From Arthrobacter sp. UNC362MFTsu5.1 (GTDB taxonomy: Bacteria; Actinomycetota; Actinomycetes; Actinomycetales; Micrococcaceae): 64,000 bases of DNA. The DNA lies in contig NZ_JMLE01000003.1 of the NCBI RefSeq assembly GCF_000685965.1, forward strand, positions 1 through 64,000. Direction: 5' to 3'. The notes under the pieces are model-generated. The model was not told the origin of the DNA. It made no database searches and saw only the letters and a program-made list of their open reading frames with translations. Position 1 is the stretch's first letter, and the number at the start of each line of letters is the position of its first letter. Both the position numbers and the translations under genes were made by a program. This document shows, in pieces, positions 24,511 to 33,907 of this stretch.

Positions 24511-26030
24511 TTCGCAAGCTCCTTTGGTGCGACGGGGGTGTGTGACTTCTTCTTCAGCATGGAAGCAATGAGGGGGCGGACGGCGCCGAACAGGATGGCG
24601 ACCACAATGACGCCGATGAGGGTGAGGCTGATGGGGCCCTCCAGGAACACGCCGTAGTCACCGAGGGACAGAGCCAGTGAGCGCTGGAAGTTCTCTTCGA
24701 GCATGGGTCCGAGGATCAGTCCCAGGACCAGCGGCGTCAGCGGGACTTTGACGAGCTGGAAGATGTAGCCCAGGACGCCTGCTCCCAGCATGATCAGGAT
24801 GTCGAACGGGCTGCCGTTGATGGAGTACGTGCCCAGGAACATAAAGGCCAGGATGGCGGCCATCAGGTAGTGGAACGGCACCTTCAGCACGGCAATCCAC
24901 ACCCGGGCGAGCGGGACGTTGAGGATGAGCAGGATCAGGTTGCCCACAATCAGGCTGGCGATGATGGCCCAGGCCACGTCCGGGTTGTCGCGGAACAGCA
25001 GCGGCCCGGGGATCAGGCCGTTCATGGTGAACGCGCCCGCCATGATGGCCACGGTGGCCGAGGTGGGGATGCCGAGCGTGAACAGCGGGATCATGGAGGA
25101 CACGGCCAGGGCATTATTGGCTGCCTCCGGGCCGGCGATGCCTTCCACGGCACCCCTGCCGAACTCGGACCGGCGCCTGGACAGCTTCTTCTCCGCCGCG
25201 TAGGACGCCAGGGAAGTCGCGGCCCCGGGAGAGCCGGGGAGCAGGCCCATGAAGAAGCCGATCACCGAGCCGCGCAGGGACGGGAGCGCGGAGCGCTGCA
25301 GGTCGGTCCGGGTGGGCAGGAGCCGGGCCACCTTGAGCGGGCTCGGCACGCCGAGCGGGCCCTTCTGCGCCTGTCCCAGGACTTCGCTCAGGCCGAAGAC
25401 GCCCATGACGACGGCCACCAGCCCCACGCCGTCGAACAGTTCCGGCATGTCGAAGGTAAAGCGGGCAATGCCGACGCCGGAATCGACGCCCACGGTGGCG
25501 ATGGCCAGCCCTGCGGCGGCGCTCAGCAGGGCTTTGGCCGGGTTGGAGCCGGCGAAGCTGGTGATGAGGGCGAATCCCAGTAGCGAGACCAGGAACAGTT
25601 CCGGCGCGCCGAACTCCAGGGCCAGCCGGCTGAAGGGTGCCACCACCACGAACCCGATGACGCCGATGAGTCCGCCCACGAAGGAGGCCAGGGCGGCGAT
25701 GACCAGGGCCGGGCCGCCGCGCCCTTTCTTGGCCATCTGGTACCCGTCGAGGGTGGTGGCAATCGACGAGGCTTCGCCGGGAATCCGCAGCAGCACCGCC
25801 GTCGTGGTTCCGCCGTACGCCGCACCGTACAGGATGGCTGCGAGCATGATGATCGCGGAGGTGGCGTCCAGTCCGAAGGTGACCGGGATGAGCAGCGACA
25901 CCGCCGCTGCGGGGCCGAAGCCCGGCAGGACGCCCACCAGCATGCCCAGCACGCAGCCGAGCAACGCGAAGAGCAGGTGTTCCGGGGTGAAGACCGTGGC
26001 GAGGCCGCCCAGGAGCTGATCGAAACCCAT
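24507..26030 (-). CDS. tctA: tripartite tricarboxylate transporter large permease subunit (TctA)
   Basis: A 507-residue membrane protein with about 11-12 TM helices. It carries the TctA signature GVLPGFGPAAAVSLLIPVTFG near residue 35 and its mirror GLLPGSPGAATSLASYA near 255. It forms the transport channel with TctB and takes substrate from TctC. It starts three bases after the shortened tctB and overlaps tctC by four bases. Length and motifs are complete. Confidence 0.93.
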   Translation of the reverse strand: MGFDQLLGGLATVFTPEHLLFALLGCVLGMLVGVLPGFGPAAAVSLLIPVTFGLDATSAIIMLAAILYGAAYGGTTTAVLLRIPGEASSIATTLDGYQMAKKGRGGPALVIAALASFVGGLIGVIGFVVVAPFSRLALEFGAPELFLVSLLGFALITSFAGSNPAKALLSAAAGLAIATVGVDSGVGIARFTFDMPELFDGVGLVAVVMGVFGLSEVLGQAQKGPLGVPSPLKVARLLPTRTDLQRSALPSLRGSVIGFFMGLLPGSPGAATSLASYAAEKKLSRRRSEFGRGAVEGIAGPEAANNALAVSSMIPLFTLGIPTSATVAIMAGAFTMNGLIPGPLLFRDNPDVAWAIIASLIVGNLILLILNVPLARVWIAVLKVPFHYLMAAILAFMFLGTYSINGSPFDILIMLGAGVLGYIFQLVKVPLTPLVLGLILGPMLEENFQRSLALSLGDYGVFLEGPISLTLIGVIVVAILFGAVRPLIASMLKKKSHTPVAPKELAK

Positions 26031-26033
26031 GGC

Positions 26034-26339
26034 TTACAGCCCCAATCCGGCGAGGAATTCAATGCTGGCGGTGGGAAGGGCCGTGCCGAGCCATACCTCG
26101 AAGACCAGGCGGGACGCGAGGGCGGCTCCGATGGCCACCGCCACCGAGATCCACAGCTTCCGTTTGCTGACGAAGTAGAGGATGGTGCCCAGCTGCAGCG
26201 TCATGACCACGGTGTAGCCGAGGAACGGGAGGAGCAGGGCAGCGAGCAGGATGGATCCGACGATGATGCCCACCCTGGCTTCGGCAGGAGCCTCACTTGC
26301 AATCTTGCACAGGATTGCATGTTCGTGAGAGAGTGTCAA
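26034..26339 (-). CDS. tctB: tripartite tricarboxylate transporter small subunit (TctB), N-terminally shortened
   Basis: At most 101 residues, against about 140-170 for typical TctB. Only the C-terminal half of the family is present, with two or three TM segments (VGIIVGSILLAALLLPFLGY, ISVAVAIGAALASRLVFEVW) and the terminal LGTALP motif. The expected first helices are missing, and there is no room upstream because the divergent RpiR gene starts at 26382. The dyad at 26298-26319 lies inside the first codons. The true start may therefore be GTG 26273, giving 79 residues. Confidence 0.65.
   Translation of the reverse strand: MTLSHEHAILCKIASEAPAEARVGIIVGSILLAALLLPFLGYTVVMTLQLGTILYFVSKRKLWISVAVAIGAALASRLVFEVWLGTALPTASIEFLAGLGL
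26298..26319. promoter_or_regulatory. inverted repeat in the tct/RpiR divergent region
   Basis: TGCAATC and GATTGCA are inverted around eight bases between the RpiR gene and the transporter operon. This is a likely site for the RpiR regulator. It overlaps the longest tctB frame, which argues for a later tctB start. Confidence 0.5.
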
Positions 26340-26381
26340 GCATCACAGGTTTGCCCGCAGGGTTCTCAAAGGAGAGTCATC

Positions 26382-27221
26382 TTGAGTTTCAAAGCAGTAG
26401 TGGCCAGCAGCGCGGTCCAGCTCAGCGCTTCCGAGGAACGCGTCATGAACGTGCTGATGGGGGACCAGATGTCCGGCATCACTGCTGCGGAGGTCGCGGA
26501 CCGGGCCAAGACGCATGAGTCAACGGTGGTGCGGCTGGCCAAAAAGCTCGGCTACCGCGGCTATCCGGAGCTGCGGAGCGACCTGCGCCGGGACGAGGAA
26601 GCGACAGAGACCAGCGGGACCATCATGCGCGGGGAATCCGGCTACGACCTCTCGGCGTTTATTTCCGATGAAATCCGTGCCCTGAAACGCCTGCCGCACT
26701 TTGTCCCGCAGGAGGACCTGGAGGCGGCCGCGCGCATTCTTCACGAGTCGCGGACCGTCTACCTGTTTTCCAATAATGACGAACGGTCAACCCTGGATCT
26801 GCTGTCACGGCGCCTCAGGCGCCTCGGGCTGACCACAGTCATGCTCGCCCCCACCCCCAAAGACCTTGCGGAACGGTTCGTCAGTTTTGACGAAAACAGC
26901 ACCCTGATTTCCCTGGCGCTCCGGGAGGCGCCCCGGCAGCTTGCCACGTTGACCGCCGAGGCCGCGCGCAGGGGAGGGAAGTCCATAGTGATCTCCGACG
27001 TCCCGGGTTACCGGTTCCGCCCCAGCCCGGACCACCTCATCGCCGCCCGGCGCGGTGACGACACCGAGTACCGCACCCAGCTGATTCCCGTGGCCTTGGC
27101 CTACGCCCTGCAGTTGGCGATTTTCCACCTCGACCCGGTCCGCTACCAGGCGGCCCGGGACAGCATCGATGACCTGACCCGGCTGTTCGGCGGGACGGAC
27201 GAAATCCCCCTCCGCGCGTGA
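26382..27221 (+). CDS. MurR/RpiR-family transcriptional regulator
   Basis: The 279-residue protein has an N-terminal HTH_6 (about residues 1-75; VMNVLMGDQMSGITAAEVADR) and a SIS domain (about 115-250; SRTVYLFSNNDERST, STLISLALREAPRQL). SIS domains bind phosphosugars or related effectors. I chose TTG 26382 because GGAGAG lies five bases before it. A much longer open frame to 25977 only runs antisense to tctA and tctB. It is divergent from the tct operon and overlaps the MFS gene by four bases. It probably controls both. Confidence 0.82.
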   Translation: MSFKAVVASSAVQLSASEERVMNVLMGDQMSGITAAEVADRAKTHESTVVRLAKKLGYRGYPELRSDLRRDEEATETSGTIMRGESGYDLSAFISDEIRALKRLPHFVPQEDLEAAARILHESRTVYLFSNNDERSTLDLLSRRLRRLGLTTVMLAPTPKDLAERFVSFDENSTLISLALREAPRQLATLTAEAARRGGKSIVISDVPGYRFRPSPDHLIAARRGDDTEYRTQLIPVALAYALQLAIFHLDPVRYQAARDSIDDLTRLFGGTDEIPLRA

Positions 27222-28432
27222 GCGCACTGGCCTGGCGGCGGGCGCTGAGCACCCAGGCCGTCCTGGCGCAGGCCGCATGGGTGGGTATCCGCCTGATGAT
27301 CGGTTACCGCGCACTCGCCTTCGGCGCCGATCCGGTGTTCCTGGGGTTGCTTGCCTCCACGTTTGCGCTGCCAGCCCTGCTCGCAGCGCTGACGGCTGGC
27401 CGGATCGCGGACCGCCGGGGCGGAACCGGCATGGCGTTTATCGGCCTGATCTCGGCGGCAGCGGGAACGGGAATGCTGTTCGCCGTACCCGGGCTGCCGT
27501 TTCTTCTTGTGGCCAGTGCCTTCGTCGGGCTGGGGCATCTGTTGGTGATGGTGGGCCAGCAGACCTTCGTTGCCCATGTCAGCGTCAAGGGCTCCACGGA
27601 CAGCGCGTTCGGGACCCTGACCGCGGCTGCCTCGATCGGCCAGCTGATCGGTCCGCCCGCCGTGACGTTCGTTGCGTCGCTAGGGGTTGCCGGCGGGTCG
27701 GCGCCGGACACCAACCTGGGCCTTCTCGTGTGCATGGGCTTCAGTGTGCTTGCCACCCCGGCATTCTTCTTCCTGCGGCGCACTGACAGCTCGCTCCGGA
27801 GGAAACGCCTGAACGTGAGCGCCGCACCCGCAAAGATCGGCGGCGTCCTGAAGACCCCCGGAATGTGGCGGTCCCTTGCCGTCAGCGGCGCGGTGCTGGT
27901 GACCGTAGACCTGATGTATGCGTTCGTCCCGGTCTGGGCCACCGAACAAAACATCAGCGCCACCGCCGTCGGGCTCCTGCTGGCACTCCGGGCCGCCGTC
28001 TCCGTGCTGAGCAGGCTGGGGCTCATGCGCCTCATTGACAGGTTCGGGCGGAAGGTGCTGCTGATCGCCTCGATCGCCGCGGCGGCAGTTGCACTGCTGG
28101 CCCTGCCGCTGACCGGGGTCTACGGTGCCATTGCCGTGATGGTGGGCCTAGGCCTGGGACTGGGCATACCCCAGCCCCTGACCATGGCCTGGGTGACCTC
28201 GCTGACCCACGCGTCACACCACGGCGCCGTCCTGGGCCTCCGGCTGACGGTGAACCGGTTTGCGCAGATCTCGCTGCCCATCGCCATGGGCGCCGCCGCC
28301 GCACCGCTGGGCGTGCTGGGGATCTTTTGGGCCAACGCTGCGCTGCTTGTCGGGGCCATCGTGGTGGTGGCCGGGTCCGACGCCGGAACCGGCACCGGTA
28401 CGCCGGCGGTTGACCCGGCCGACGGCGGCTGA
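27218..28432 (+). CDS. MFS transporter
   Basis: A 404-residue major facilitator with 12 hydrophobic segments and the loop 2-3 motif AGRIADRRGGTG near residue 60; the second half has RLIDRFGRKVLL near 272. Start GTG 27218 overlaps the RpiR stop (GTGA), so the two are translationally coupled. Its substrate is unknown. Co-control with the tct genes would suggest a related acid or an efflux partner. The C-terminus is a short Thr/Gly/Asp-rich tail. Confidence 0.85.
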   Translation: MSALAWRRALSTQAVLAQAAWVGIRLMIGYRALAFGADPVFLGLLASTFALPALLAALTAGRIADRRGGTGMAFIGLISAAAGTGMLFAVPGLPFLLVASAFVGLGHLLVMVGQQTFVAHVSVKGSTDSAFGTLTAAASIGQLIGPPAVTFVASLGVAGGSAPDTNLGLLVCMGFSVLATPAFFFLRRTDSSLRRKRLNVSAAPAKIGGVLKTPGMWRSLAVSGAVLVTVDLMYAFVPVWATEQNISATAVGLLLALRAAVSVLSRLGLMRLIDRFGRKVLLIASIAAAAVALLALPLTGVYGAIAVMVGLGLGLGIPQPLTMAWVTSLTHASHHGAVLGLRLTVNRFAQISLPIAMGAAAAPLGVLGIFWANAALLVGAIVVVAGSDAGTGTGTPAVDPADGG

Positions 28433-28441
28433 AACCGCCGC

Positions 28442-31093
28442 TCAGCGGACCCGCTGAAGGGCCGGCAACTGGTCCCCGATCAGCGCCAGATTCTGGATCA
28501 CCGCCAGGCCGAACTGGGCTGTGTCGTTGGTGGACACTGTGGGGGCCTCGTCCACGGCCGTGAGGACATAGGGAGGTTCGATCCGCCGCAACGTGAATGC
28601 TTCCGCGTGGTTGAGGTGCTCCCCGCCTTCCGCGAAGCTGGTCCAGGCCCGCCGCGCCAGTTCAGCGTCCCCCAGCCGCGACGCTGCATAGGCGCTGAGC
28701 CGGCTGTGGGCCTGCGTCAGGTGGATTCCGTCCAGCGGCCGGCCCACCTCGGCAACTTGTTCTTCCGGCGTGGCCAGGAAGAGCCGGCAGTACTGCAGCC
28801 AGGCGCGTTCAAAGCCGGCGTCCGGCACCAGATCGATGAGCTCGCTGCAGATTTCCACCAGCCCGAACACCGCGGAAAGGTGCGAAACCAGGATCATGTC
28901 CCGGCCGGCGTCGAACCGTCCGGTGTCCAGGTTGTACAGCGCCTCGCCCGTGAGGAAGCCGTACTTCAGCGCGCCGATGTCCGCCATGGTGCCCAGCAGC
29001 CTGTCCCGTGACCGCGGGTTTCCGGTGCGTTCCCAGTCGGTGAGCCAGGTGGCGGCCAGCGATCCCCAGTCCGTCCCCAGCCCCACGGCCAGGGCGCGCC
29101 GGTCCGGGCGGTACGTGGCGCTGTCCGTGCGGACTTTCCGGGTGGGATCCAGGCCCAGGAAGTTCCGGTCGCTGTCCACGAGCTCGGTGAGAAGGTCACC
29201 GGTGCGTTCATCCGCCGTCAGGTAGTAGTAGAAGCGCCGGTAGGCCGGGGTGCTGATCCGCAGCTGCTTGGCGCTGCAGCCCCAGTGCTGCACGTTGTGC
29301 CGGGAGCCCAGGCCGCGCCACTCGCCCAGGTGGTAGACGTCCACTTCGCCGGTGTGCCGGGTCATGGCCTCCGCGAGGCGGAAGACGTCGGCGCGGCCGG
29401 TGCGGAGGTATGTGTACCAGAGCCACAGGTCGGGGGAGAGCTCCGAGTTGTCCCAGGCGTAGCCGCCCACGTCGTACCGCCAGGCGTGCCGGTCGAAGTC
29501 GTAGGTGTGCATCACGTCGCCGTAGTTCCAGAAACCGTACCAGCGGCGCTGTTCCACCTGGCCCTGGTAGAAGTCGACGAGGAAGTCCAGCTTGTCCTCG
29601 AGCGCGGCCCGCTCCGGGGTGCTGCGGTCCGCGGGCGCCCAGTCGCCGAACACGCCGGCCGAGTGCAGGTACCCGGGCGTGGCCTGCAGCATCGCAGGCG
29701 TCGATGCGGCGGCGGCATCGGCGGCGAGGGACGCGGTGTCCGGCGTGGCGTCGTAGGCAAAGAGCGTCAGTTCGTGGGTGCGGGCGATGCCGTGCGGGTT
29801 CCCGAAGCCAGGTTCGTAGTCCTCGTAGGTGATTTCCAGGCCCTCGAGCTGGTCCTCGAAGGTGTCCTGTCCCAGGCCGTCGTGGTAGAAACGCAGGTCC
29901 ATGGGCTGCGCCTCGGGGGAGTAGAGCCACGCGGTCACCGATGCCCGGGCCGTGGCGGCGCCGCGGATGTCCAGCTGGCCCGGGTGGGACTGCCAGAAAT
30001 CACGGATGCCGATGCCGAAACCGCCGCGCGGATCGCTGAGGGAACAGAACCCGGAGGCCCGCGTACCGCCGGAGATCCCCACCCAGCCGTGGCCCTCTCC
30101 GGTCCGCTTGCGGAGCTCGAAGCCGTCGGCGCTGAGCTGGGTGAGCGTGAAGTCGTTCCACGCCGGGATGAGGTGCAGCCGCTCGGACACCAGCTCGCTC
30201 CACTCCTCCAGGGGTGGCGTCGGCCGTCCTGCGAGCTGGGCGTGCCGGACGTCCTCGCCGGGATCGCGGCGCAGGCCGGTCAGGCCGCGCACCGCCTCGG
30301 TGAGGAAGCCGCCGTCGGCCCCTGCGATGCGCATGTGCCGGTCGTGCAGCTCGGATTCCAGCGGCACCGTGAAGCGGACGCCCAGCCCGGCAAGGAAGTC
30401 GCGGTCCGCGTCGCCGTCCCAGATGAACGAGTGGACCATCCGCACGCTGCGGGCGCCGGCGTGGAAGTAGAACCGGACCACGAACGGCAGCCAGCTGCGC
30501 CGCTGCCCGTCTGCGTCCGCGTGGTCCTGCCGATGGGTGCCCTCCAGCCGGACCACTGCACGGACCGGTCCGTATTGTTCAAGCACGACGGCGGTCACCT
30601 CGCCGGTGAAGGCCTGCCGGCTGACGCTGCCGGGGCCGTCCGGGATGCCGTCCTGAAGCAGGCTGACCAGCCCGGCGTCTTCAGCAACGACTGTGCCGCC
30701 GCGGGAGAGGGATGTGAACAGGGACGGACCGCTTCGGCTGATCACCATTTCCAACGTGCCGGTGGACACAGTGACGAGGTCGTCGGACTCCGTCACCGCA
30801 ACCAGCGGTGACGGTTCGGGCACCGGCGGGGTGCCGCCGTCGGACGTCACCCGGTACTGCGCGGAGGGCGCATCGGTTGCCGGCAGCGCGACGCCGGCCC
30901 ATTTCAGCGAGCCGTCCGGCCAGGTGGCGAGGGGCCAGGCCTGCGCGGGGACAGGCCGCCCGTCCGCGTCCGAGACCGTGATCCCGTCGGCGCCGGCAAG
31001 GGCACCCCGGGTGAACGGCATGCCCCAGGTGGTGCCGCCGGAAAGCTCTGCGGGGGCCTCGCCCTCGAGCCAGTTGAGTGTGGCGTAGGTCAT
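28442..31093 (-). CDS. exo-rhamnogalacturonan lyase family protein (PL26-like)
   Basis: An 883-residue protein resembling the Penicillium rhamnogalacturonan exolyase family (PL26). An N-terminal beta-rich domain spans residues 1 to about 90 (TYATLNWLEGEAPAEL, TTWGMPF), followed by a large beta-sandwich, and from about 470 an alpha/alpha-barrel (VEQRRWYGFWNYGDVMHTYD, YAWDNSELSPDLWLWY, HWGCSAKQ). Such enzymes remove unsaturated disaccharides from the pectin rhamnogalacturonan I backbone. No signal peptide is seen, so it may act on imported oligomers. AAGGAGA precedes ATG 31093. A LacI-type dyad lies about 95 bases upstream. Family placement is by recognition. Confidence 0.72.
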   Translation of the reverse strand: MTYATLNWLEGEAPAELSGGTTWGMPFTRGALAGADGITVSDADGRPVPAQAWPLATWPDGSLKWAGVALPATDAPSAQYRVTSDGGTPPVPEPSPLVAVTESDDLVTVSTGTLEMVISRSGPSLFTSLSRGGTVVAEDAGLVSLLQDGIPDGPGSVSRQAFTGEVTAVVLEQYGPVRAVVRLEGTHRQDHADADGQRRSWLPFVVRFYFHAGARSVRMVHSFIWDGDADRDFLAGLGVRFTVPLESELHDRHMRIAGADGGFLTEAVRGLTGLRRDPGEDVRHAQLAGRPTPPLEEWSELVSERLHLIPAWNDFTLTQLSADGFELRKRTGEGHGWVGISGGTRASGFCSLSDPRGGFGIGIRDFWQSHPGQLDIRGAATARASVTAWLYSPEAQPMDLRFYHDGLGQDTFEDQLEGLEITYEDYEPGFGNPHGIARTHELTLFAYDATPDTASLAADAAAASTPAMLQATPGYLHSAGVFGDWAPADRSTPERAALEDKLDFLVDFYQGQVEQRRWYGFWNYGDVMHTYDFDRHAWRYDVGGYAWDNSELSPDLWLWYTYLRTGRADVFRLAEAMTRHTGEVDVYHLGEWRGLGSRHNVQHWGCSAKQLRISTPAYRRFYYYLTADERTGDLLTELVDSDRNFLGLDPTRKVRTDSATYRPDRRALAVGLGTDWGSLAATWLTDWERTGNPRSRDRLLGTMADIGALKYGFLTGEALYNLDTGRFDAGRDMILVSHLSAVFGLVEICSELIDLVPDAGFERAWLQYCRLFLATPEEQVAEVGRPLDGIHLTQAHSRLSAYAASRLGDAELARRAWTSFAEGGEHLNHAEAFTLRRIEPPYVLTAVDEAPTVSTNDTAQFGLAVIQNLALIGDQLPALQRVR

Positions 31094-31138
31094 CGTTGTC
31101 CGTCTCCTTAGACATGCTTTTGTATCGTTTCAATCAAG

Positions 31139-31180
31139 CCACCCAGCCCACCCCTCGAAGAGGCGGGGCGGGTTGGGTGG
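31139..31180 (-). terminator. terminator hairpin after the aldo-keto reductase gene
   Basis: Arms beginning CCACCCAGCCCACCCC and GGGGCGGGTTGGGTGG pair over 16 bases around a ten-base loop, 62 bases past the reductase stop and upstream of the lyase start. It should separate the two leftward genes. Confidence 0.65.
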
Positions 31181-31186
31181 TGCGCA

Positions 31187-31198
31187 GAAAACGCTTTC
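31187..31198 (-). promoter_or_regulatory. LacI/CcpA-type operator-like dyad
   Basis: GAAAACGCTTTC has the CG-centred dyad shape of LacI-family sites (GAAAxCGxTTTC). It lies upstream of the lyase gene. A control site for plant-polysaccharide use is plausible; no LacI gene is in the window. Confidence 0.45.
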
Positions 31199-31241
31199 CC
31201 ATCATGTCTAACAGTCATCGACGGTACAAGTCAACGCTCTG

Positions 31242-32261
31242 TCACCGTCGTCGTGCCGCCGGCGTGAGTTCGTTGGCGCCATAGCTGTTGTCGTCGGGGT
31301 TGAGGGTGACTCCGGGCGCCACAAGCTCGTCGATGCGGTCCAGTACCTCGGTGGACAGTGTGACATCGGCGGCCGTCAGGTAGGACTCCAACTGCTCCAT
31401 GGTGCGTGGTCCGACGATGGCGGACGTGACCCCCGGGTGGTTGATCACGAACGCGATGGCCAGCTCGATGAGCGTCAGTCCGGCGTGTTCCGCGAGCCCG
31501 GCGAGTTCTTCGACGATGTCGAGTTTTCGCTGGTTGGCCGGGCTTGTCATGTCGAACCGGGCGCTCGGACGCGCGGAAGAGGCGGGGGCGGACGCTGAGT
31601 CTTTGCGCCAGCGACCGGACAGCCAGCCGCCGCTGAGCGGGCTGTAAGTGAGGGTGCCCATGCCGTGGCGCTGCACCGCGGGGAGGATGTCTTCCTCGAT
31701 GCCGCGGACCAGGATCGAGTAGGGCGGCTGCTCGGTGACGAACCGCTCCAGGTTGCGTTCGCGGGATGCCCACTGGGCTTCGACGATCTGGGATCCGGAG
31801 TAGGACGAGGAGCCGATGTAACGGACCTTACCTTGGCGGACCAGGTCGGTGAGGGCGCCGAGGGTTTCCTCAACGTCCGTATCGGGGCTGGGCCGGTGGA
31901 CCTGGTAGAGGTCGATGTAGTCGGTGTTCAGGCGGCGGAGGGAGTTTTCGACTTCGCGGATGATCCAGCGGCGGGATCCACCGCGCTGGTTGGGGTCGCC
32001 TTCATTCATGGGCATGAAGAACTTGGTGGCCAGGAAGACGTCGTCGCGCCGGCCTTCAAGTGCCTGGCCGACGATTTCTTCTGATGCCCCGCCGGAGTAG
32101 ACGTCGGCGGTGTCGATGAAGTTGATGCCCGCGTCGAGGGCGTGGTGGATGATGCGGATGGAGTCGGCGGTGTCCTTGTTGCCCCAGGGCCCGAACATCA
32201 TCGCACCCAGGCATAAGGGGCTGACCTGCACGCCTGTGCGGCCGAGGGGACGGTATTCCAT
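31242..32261 (-). CDS. aldo-keto reductase
   Basis: A 339-residue NADPH-dependent reductase with the full catalytic tetrad: Asp50 and Tyr55 (DTADVYSGG), Lys80 (LATKFF) and His122 (YQVHRP). The layout matches the AKR branch with YajO/IolS-like members. Start ATG 32261 begins with MEYRPLGRTGVQVS, the standard family N-terminus. The gene stands alone between the lyase and an efflux transporter. The substrate is unknown; sugar or aldehyde reduction is typical. Confidence 0.9.
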   Translation of the reverse strand: MEYRPLGRTGVQVSPLCLGAMMFGPWGNKDTADSIRIIHHALDAGINFIDTADVYSGGASEEIVGQALEGRRDDVFLATKFFMPMNEGDPNQRGGSRRWIIREVENSLRRLNTDYIDLYQVHRPSPDTDVEETLGALTDLVRQGKVRYIGSSSYSGSQIVEAQWASRERNLERFVTEQPPYSILVRGIEEDILPAVQRHGMGTLTYSPLSGGWLSGRWRKDSASAPASSARPSARFDMTSPANQRKLDIVEELAGLAEHAGLTLIELAIAFVINHPGVTSAIVGPRTMEQLESYLTAADVTLSTEVLDRIDELVAPGVTLNPDDNSYGANELTPAARRR

Positions 32262-32353
32262 GGTGGTTCCTTCTCTCTGTCTTAAGTTGCTTTCACGGTA
32301 TTCAGGCGTTCGGGATTGTGGGAGGGCACGCCGTTACCTCCCTTCGAGCGCCC

Positions 32354-33805
32354 TTACCGGGCGGCCTCGAACTGCGGGGCACGCCCCGCCGTCGGCTGTT
32401 TCGTGGTCCGGCGGGCGGCAAGATCGGCGGGCAGGATGAGGACGGCCGTCACGGCCAGGGCAAGGAACAGGAGGACACTGCCTGTGGTGAGGGCGGTGCT
32501 GACCTCTGCGGCCAGGTGCGCTACAGCAGAACCCGTGGCAGGGACGGTCGCTGCGGCCGCGACCGCGATGCCAAGCCCGAGGCAGGTGCCCACCTGGTGG
32601 AATGTGTTCACCAGGCCCGATGCCGCGCCGGCGTCGGCTGCTGGGGCGCCGATGATGCCGAACGAGGTCAGCGGTGCGAACGCCAGGCCTTGACCGGCGC
32701 CGATGAGGATCATGGGCAGTGCCACCGCCGTCAGGTATGCGGAGTCGACTCCCACCCTGCTGAGCCAGAACATTCCGGCGAGAGTGACCAGGATTCCTGC
32801 CGCGAGTGGAATGGAAGCCGGCATCCGCCCCAGCAGCCGCGGGATGGCCATCGCGACGGCGAAGTTGACCGCCGTCATGGGGAGGAAGCCGAGGCCGGCC
32901 TGCAGCGGGTCGAAGCCCAGCACTTCCTGCATGAACTGGGTGGTAAAGAAGAAGAACCCGATCATCGCCCCCAGGTACATGAAACGGGCGACGTAGGCGC
33001 CGGTGCGGCGGCGGCTCGCGAACAGCCGCAGCGGCATGATCGGCTGGGCCGCCCTGCGCTCGATCAGAACGAACGTCACCAGGAGCACGGCGCCGGCGCC
33101 GACGGCTGTGAACGTAGCCGGGGACGTCCATCCCGCATCGACGGTGTTGATGATGCCGAACACGAGAGCGCCGACACCCAGTGTGGCGCTGAGCGCGCCG
33201 AACACGTCGAAGCGGCCGCGGGACCGGCCCGTTTCCGGGATGAACCGCGGAGCGAGAAGGATCATCGCGGCGCCGATGGGAACGTTGACGAAGAACCCGG
33301 CCCGCCAGGAGATCCAGTGGGCCAGCGCCCCGCCGATGACCAGCCCCAGGCTGGCGCCGATTCCTGCGGTGGCACCGTACAGGGCGACGGCCCGGGTGCG
33401 CTCACGGCCCTCCGGGAAGCTCGCCGTGAGCAGGGACAGCGAGGCAGGCGCGACGATCGCAGCCCCGATGCCCTGAACGGCGCGGCCGGCGATCGCCCAC
33501 CAGCCCGCCGGCGCCAGCCCGATCAGCAGCGACGCCACCGAGAACACCACCAGCCCGAACACGAAAACCCGCCGGCGTCCAAGCAGATCTCCTGCCCGGG
33601 CGCCGAGGAGCAGCAGGCCGCCGAAGACCAGCGTGTACGCATCCTGAACCCAGGAGAGCTCACCGGTGCCCAGCTGAAGGTCCTCCTGCAGGCTCGGCAG
33701 GGCAGTGAAGATCACCGAGTTGTCCAGCAGGATCATGAAGTAGCTGACGAGGATGATCGCCAGGATCGCTGCCCGGCGGGGAGCGGCTGTGGGTTCAGGT
33801 TTCAT
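32354..33805 (-). CDS. MFS drug-efflux transporter, DHA2 (14-TM) type
   Basis: A 483-residue transporter with about 14 TM segments. It has the DHA2 marks LDNSVIFTALPSLQ near residue 27, ARAGDLLGRRRVFV (motif A) near 67 and GATAGIGASLGLVIGG (motif C) near 140. I chose ATG 33805, since the open frame continues upstream only as antisense of the divergent XRE gene. The 102-base divergent promoter suggests control by that regulator, a common arrangement for inducible efflux pumps. Confidence 0.88.
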   Translation of the reverse strand: MKPEPTAAPRRAAILAIILVSYFMILLDNSVIFTALPSLQEDLQLGTGELSWVQDAYTLVFGGLLLLGARAGDLLGRRRVFVFGLVVFSVASLLIGLAPAGWWAIAGRAVQGIGAAIVAPASLSLLTASFPEGRERTRAVALYGATAGIGASLGLVIGGALAHWISWRAGFFVNVPIGAAMILLAPRFIPETGRSRGRFDVFGALSATLGVGALVFGIINTVDAGWTSPATFTAVGAGAVLLVTFVLIERRAAQPIMPLRLFASRRRTGAYVARFMYLGAMIGFFFFTTQFMQEVLGFDPLQAGLGFLPMTAVNFAVAMAIPRLLGRMPASIPLAAGILVTLAGMFWLSRVGVDSAYLTAVALPMILIGAGQGLAFAPLTSFGIIGAPAADAGAASGLVNTFHQVGTCLGLGIAVAAAATVPATGSAVAHLAAEVSTALTTGSVLLFLALAVTAVLILPADLAARRTTKQPTAGRAPQFEAAR

Positions 33806-33907
33806 GCTTTCAATGCAACAGTGATTCCCTGCAGGCCGGGAGTCACTGTCCTTCCGGGTAATGCCAGTCCCTCCCTCGTTCCACCGACCCCGCGTAGCGT
33901 GGATGCC

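Noticed and set aside
26324..26337. Possible third locus of the GTGAGAGAG repeat
   Set aside because: A single partial match with no inverted partner; probably chance or part of the promoter.
29285..30811. Rightward frame of about 500 codons inside the lyase gene
   Set aside because: Antisense shadow; the lyase frame has clear family motifs.
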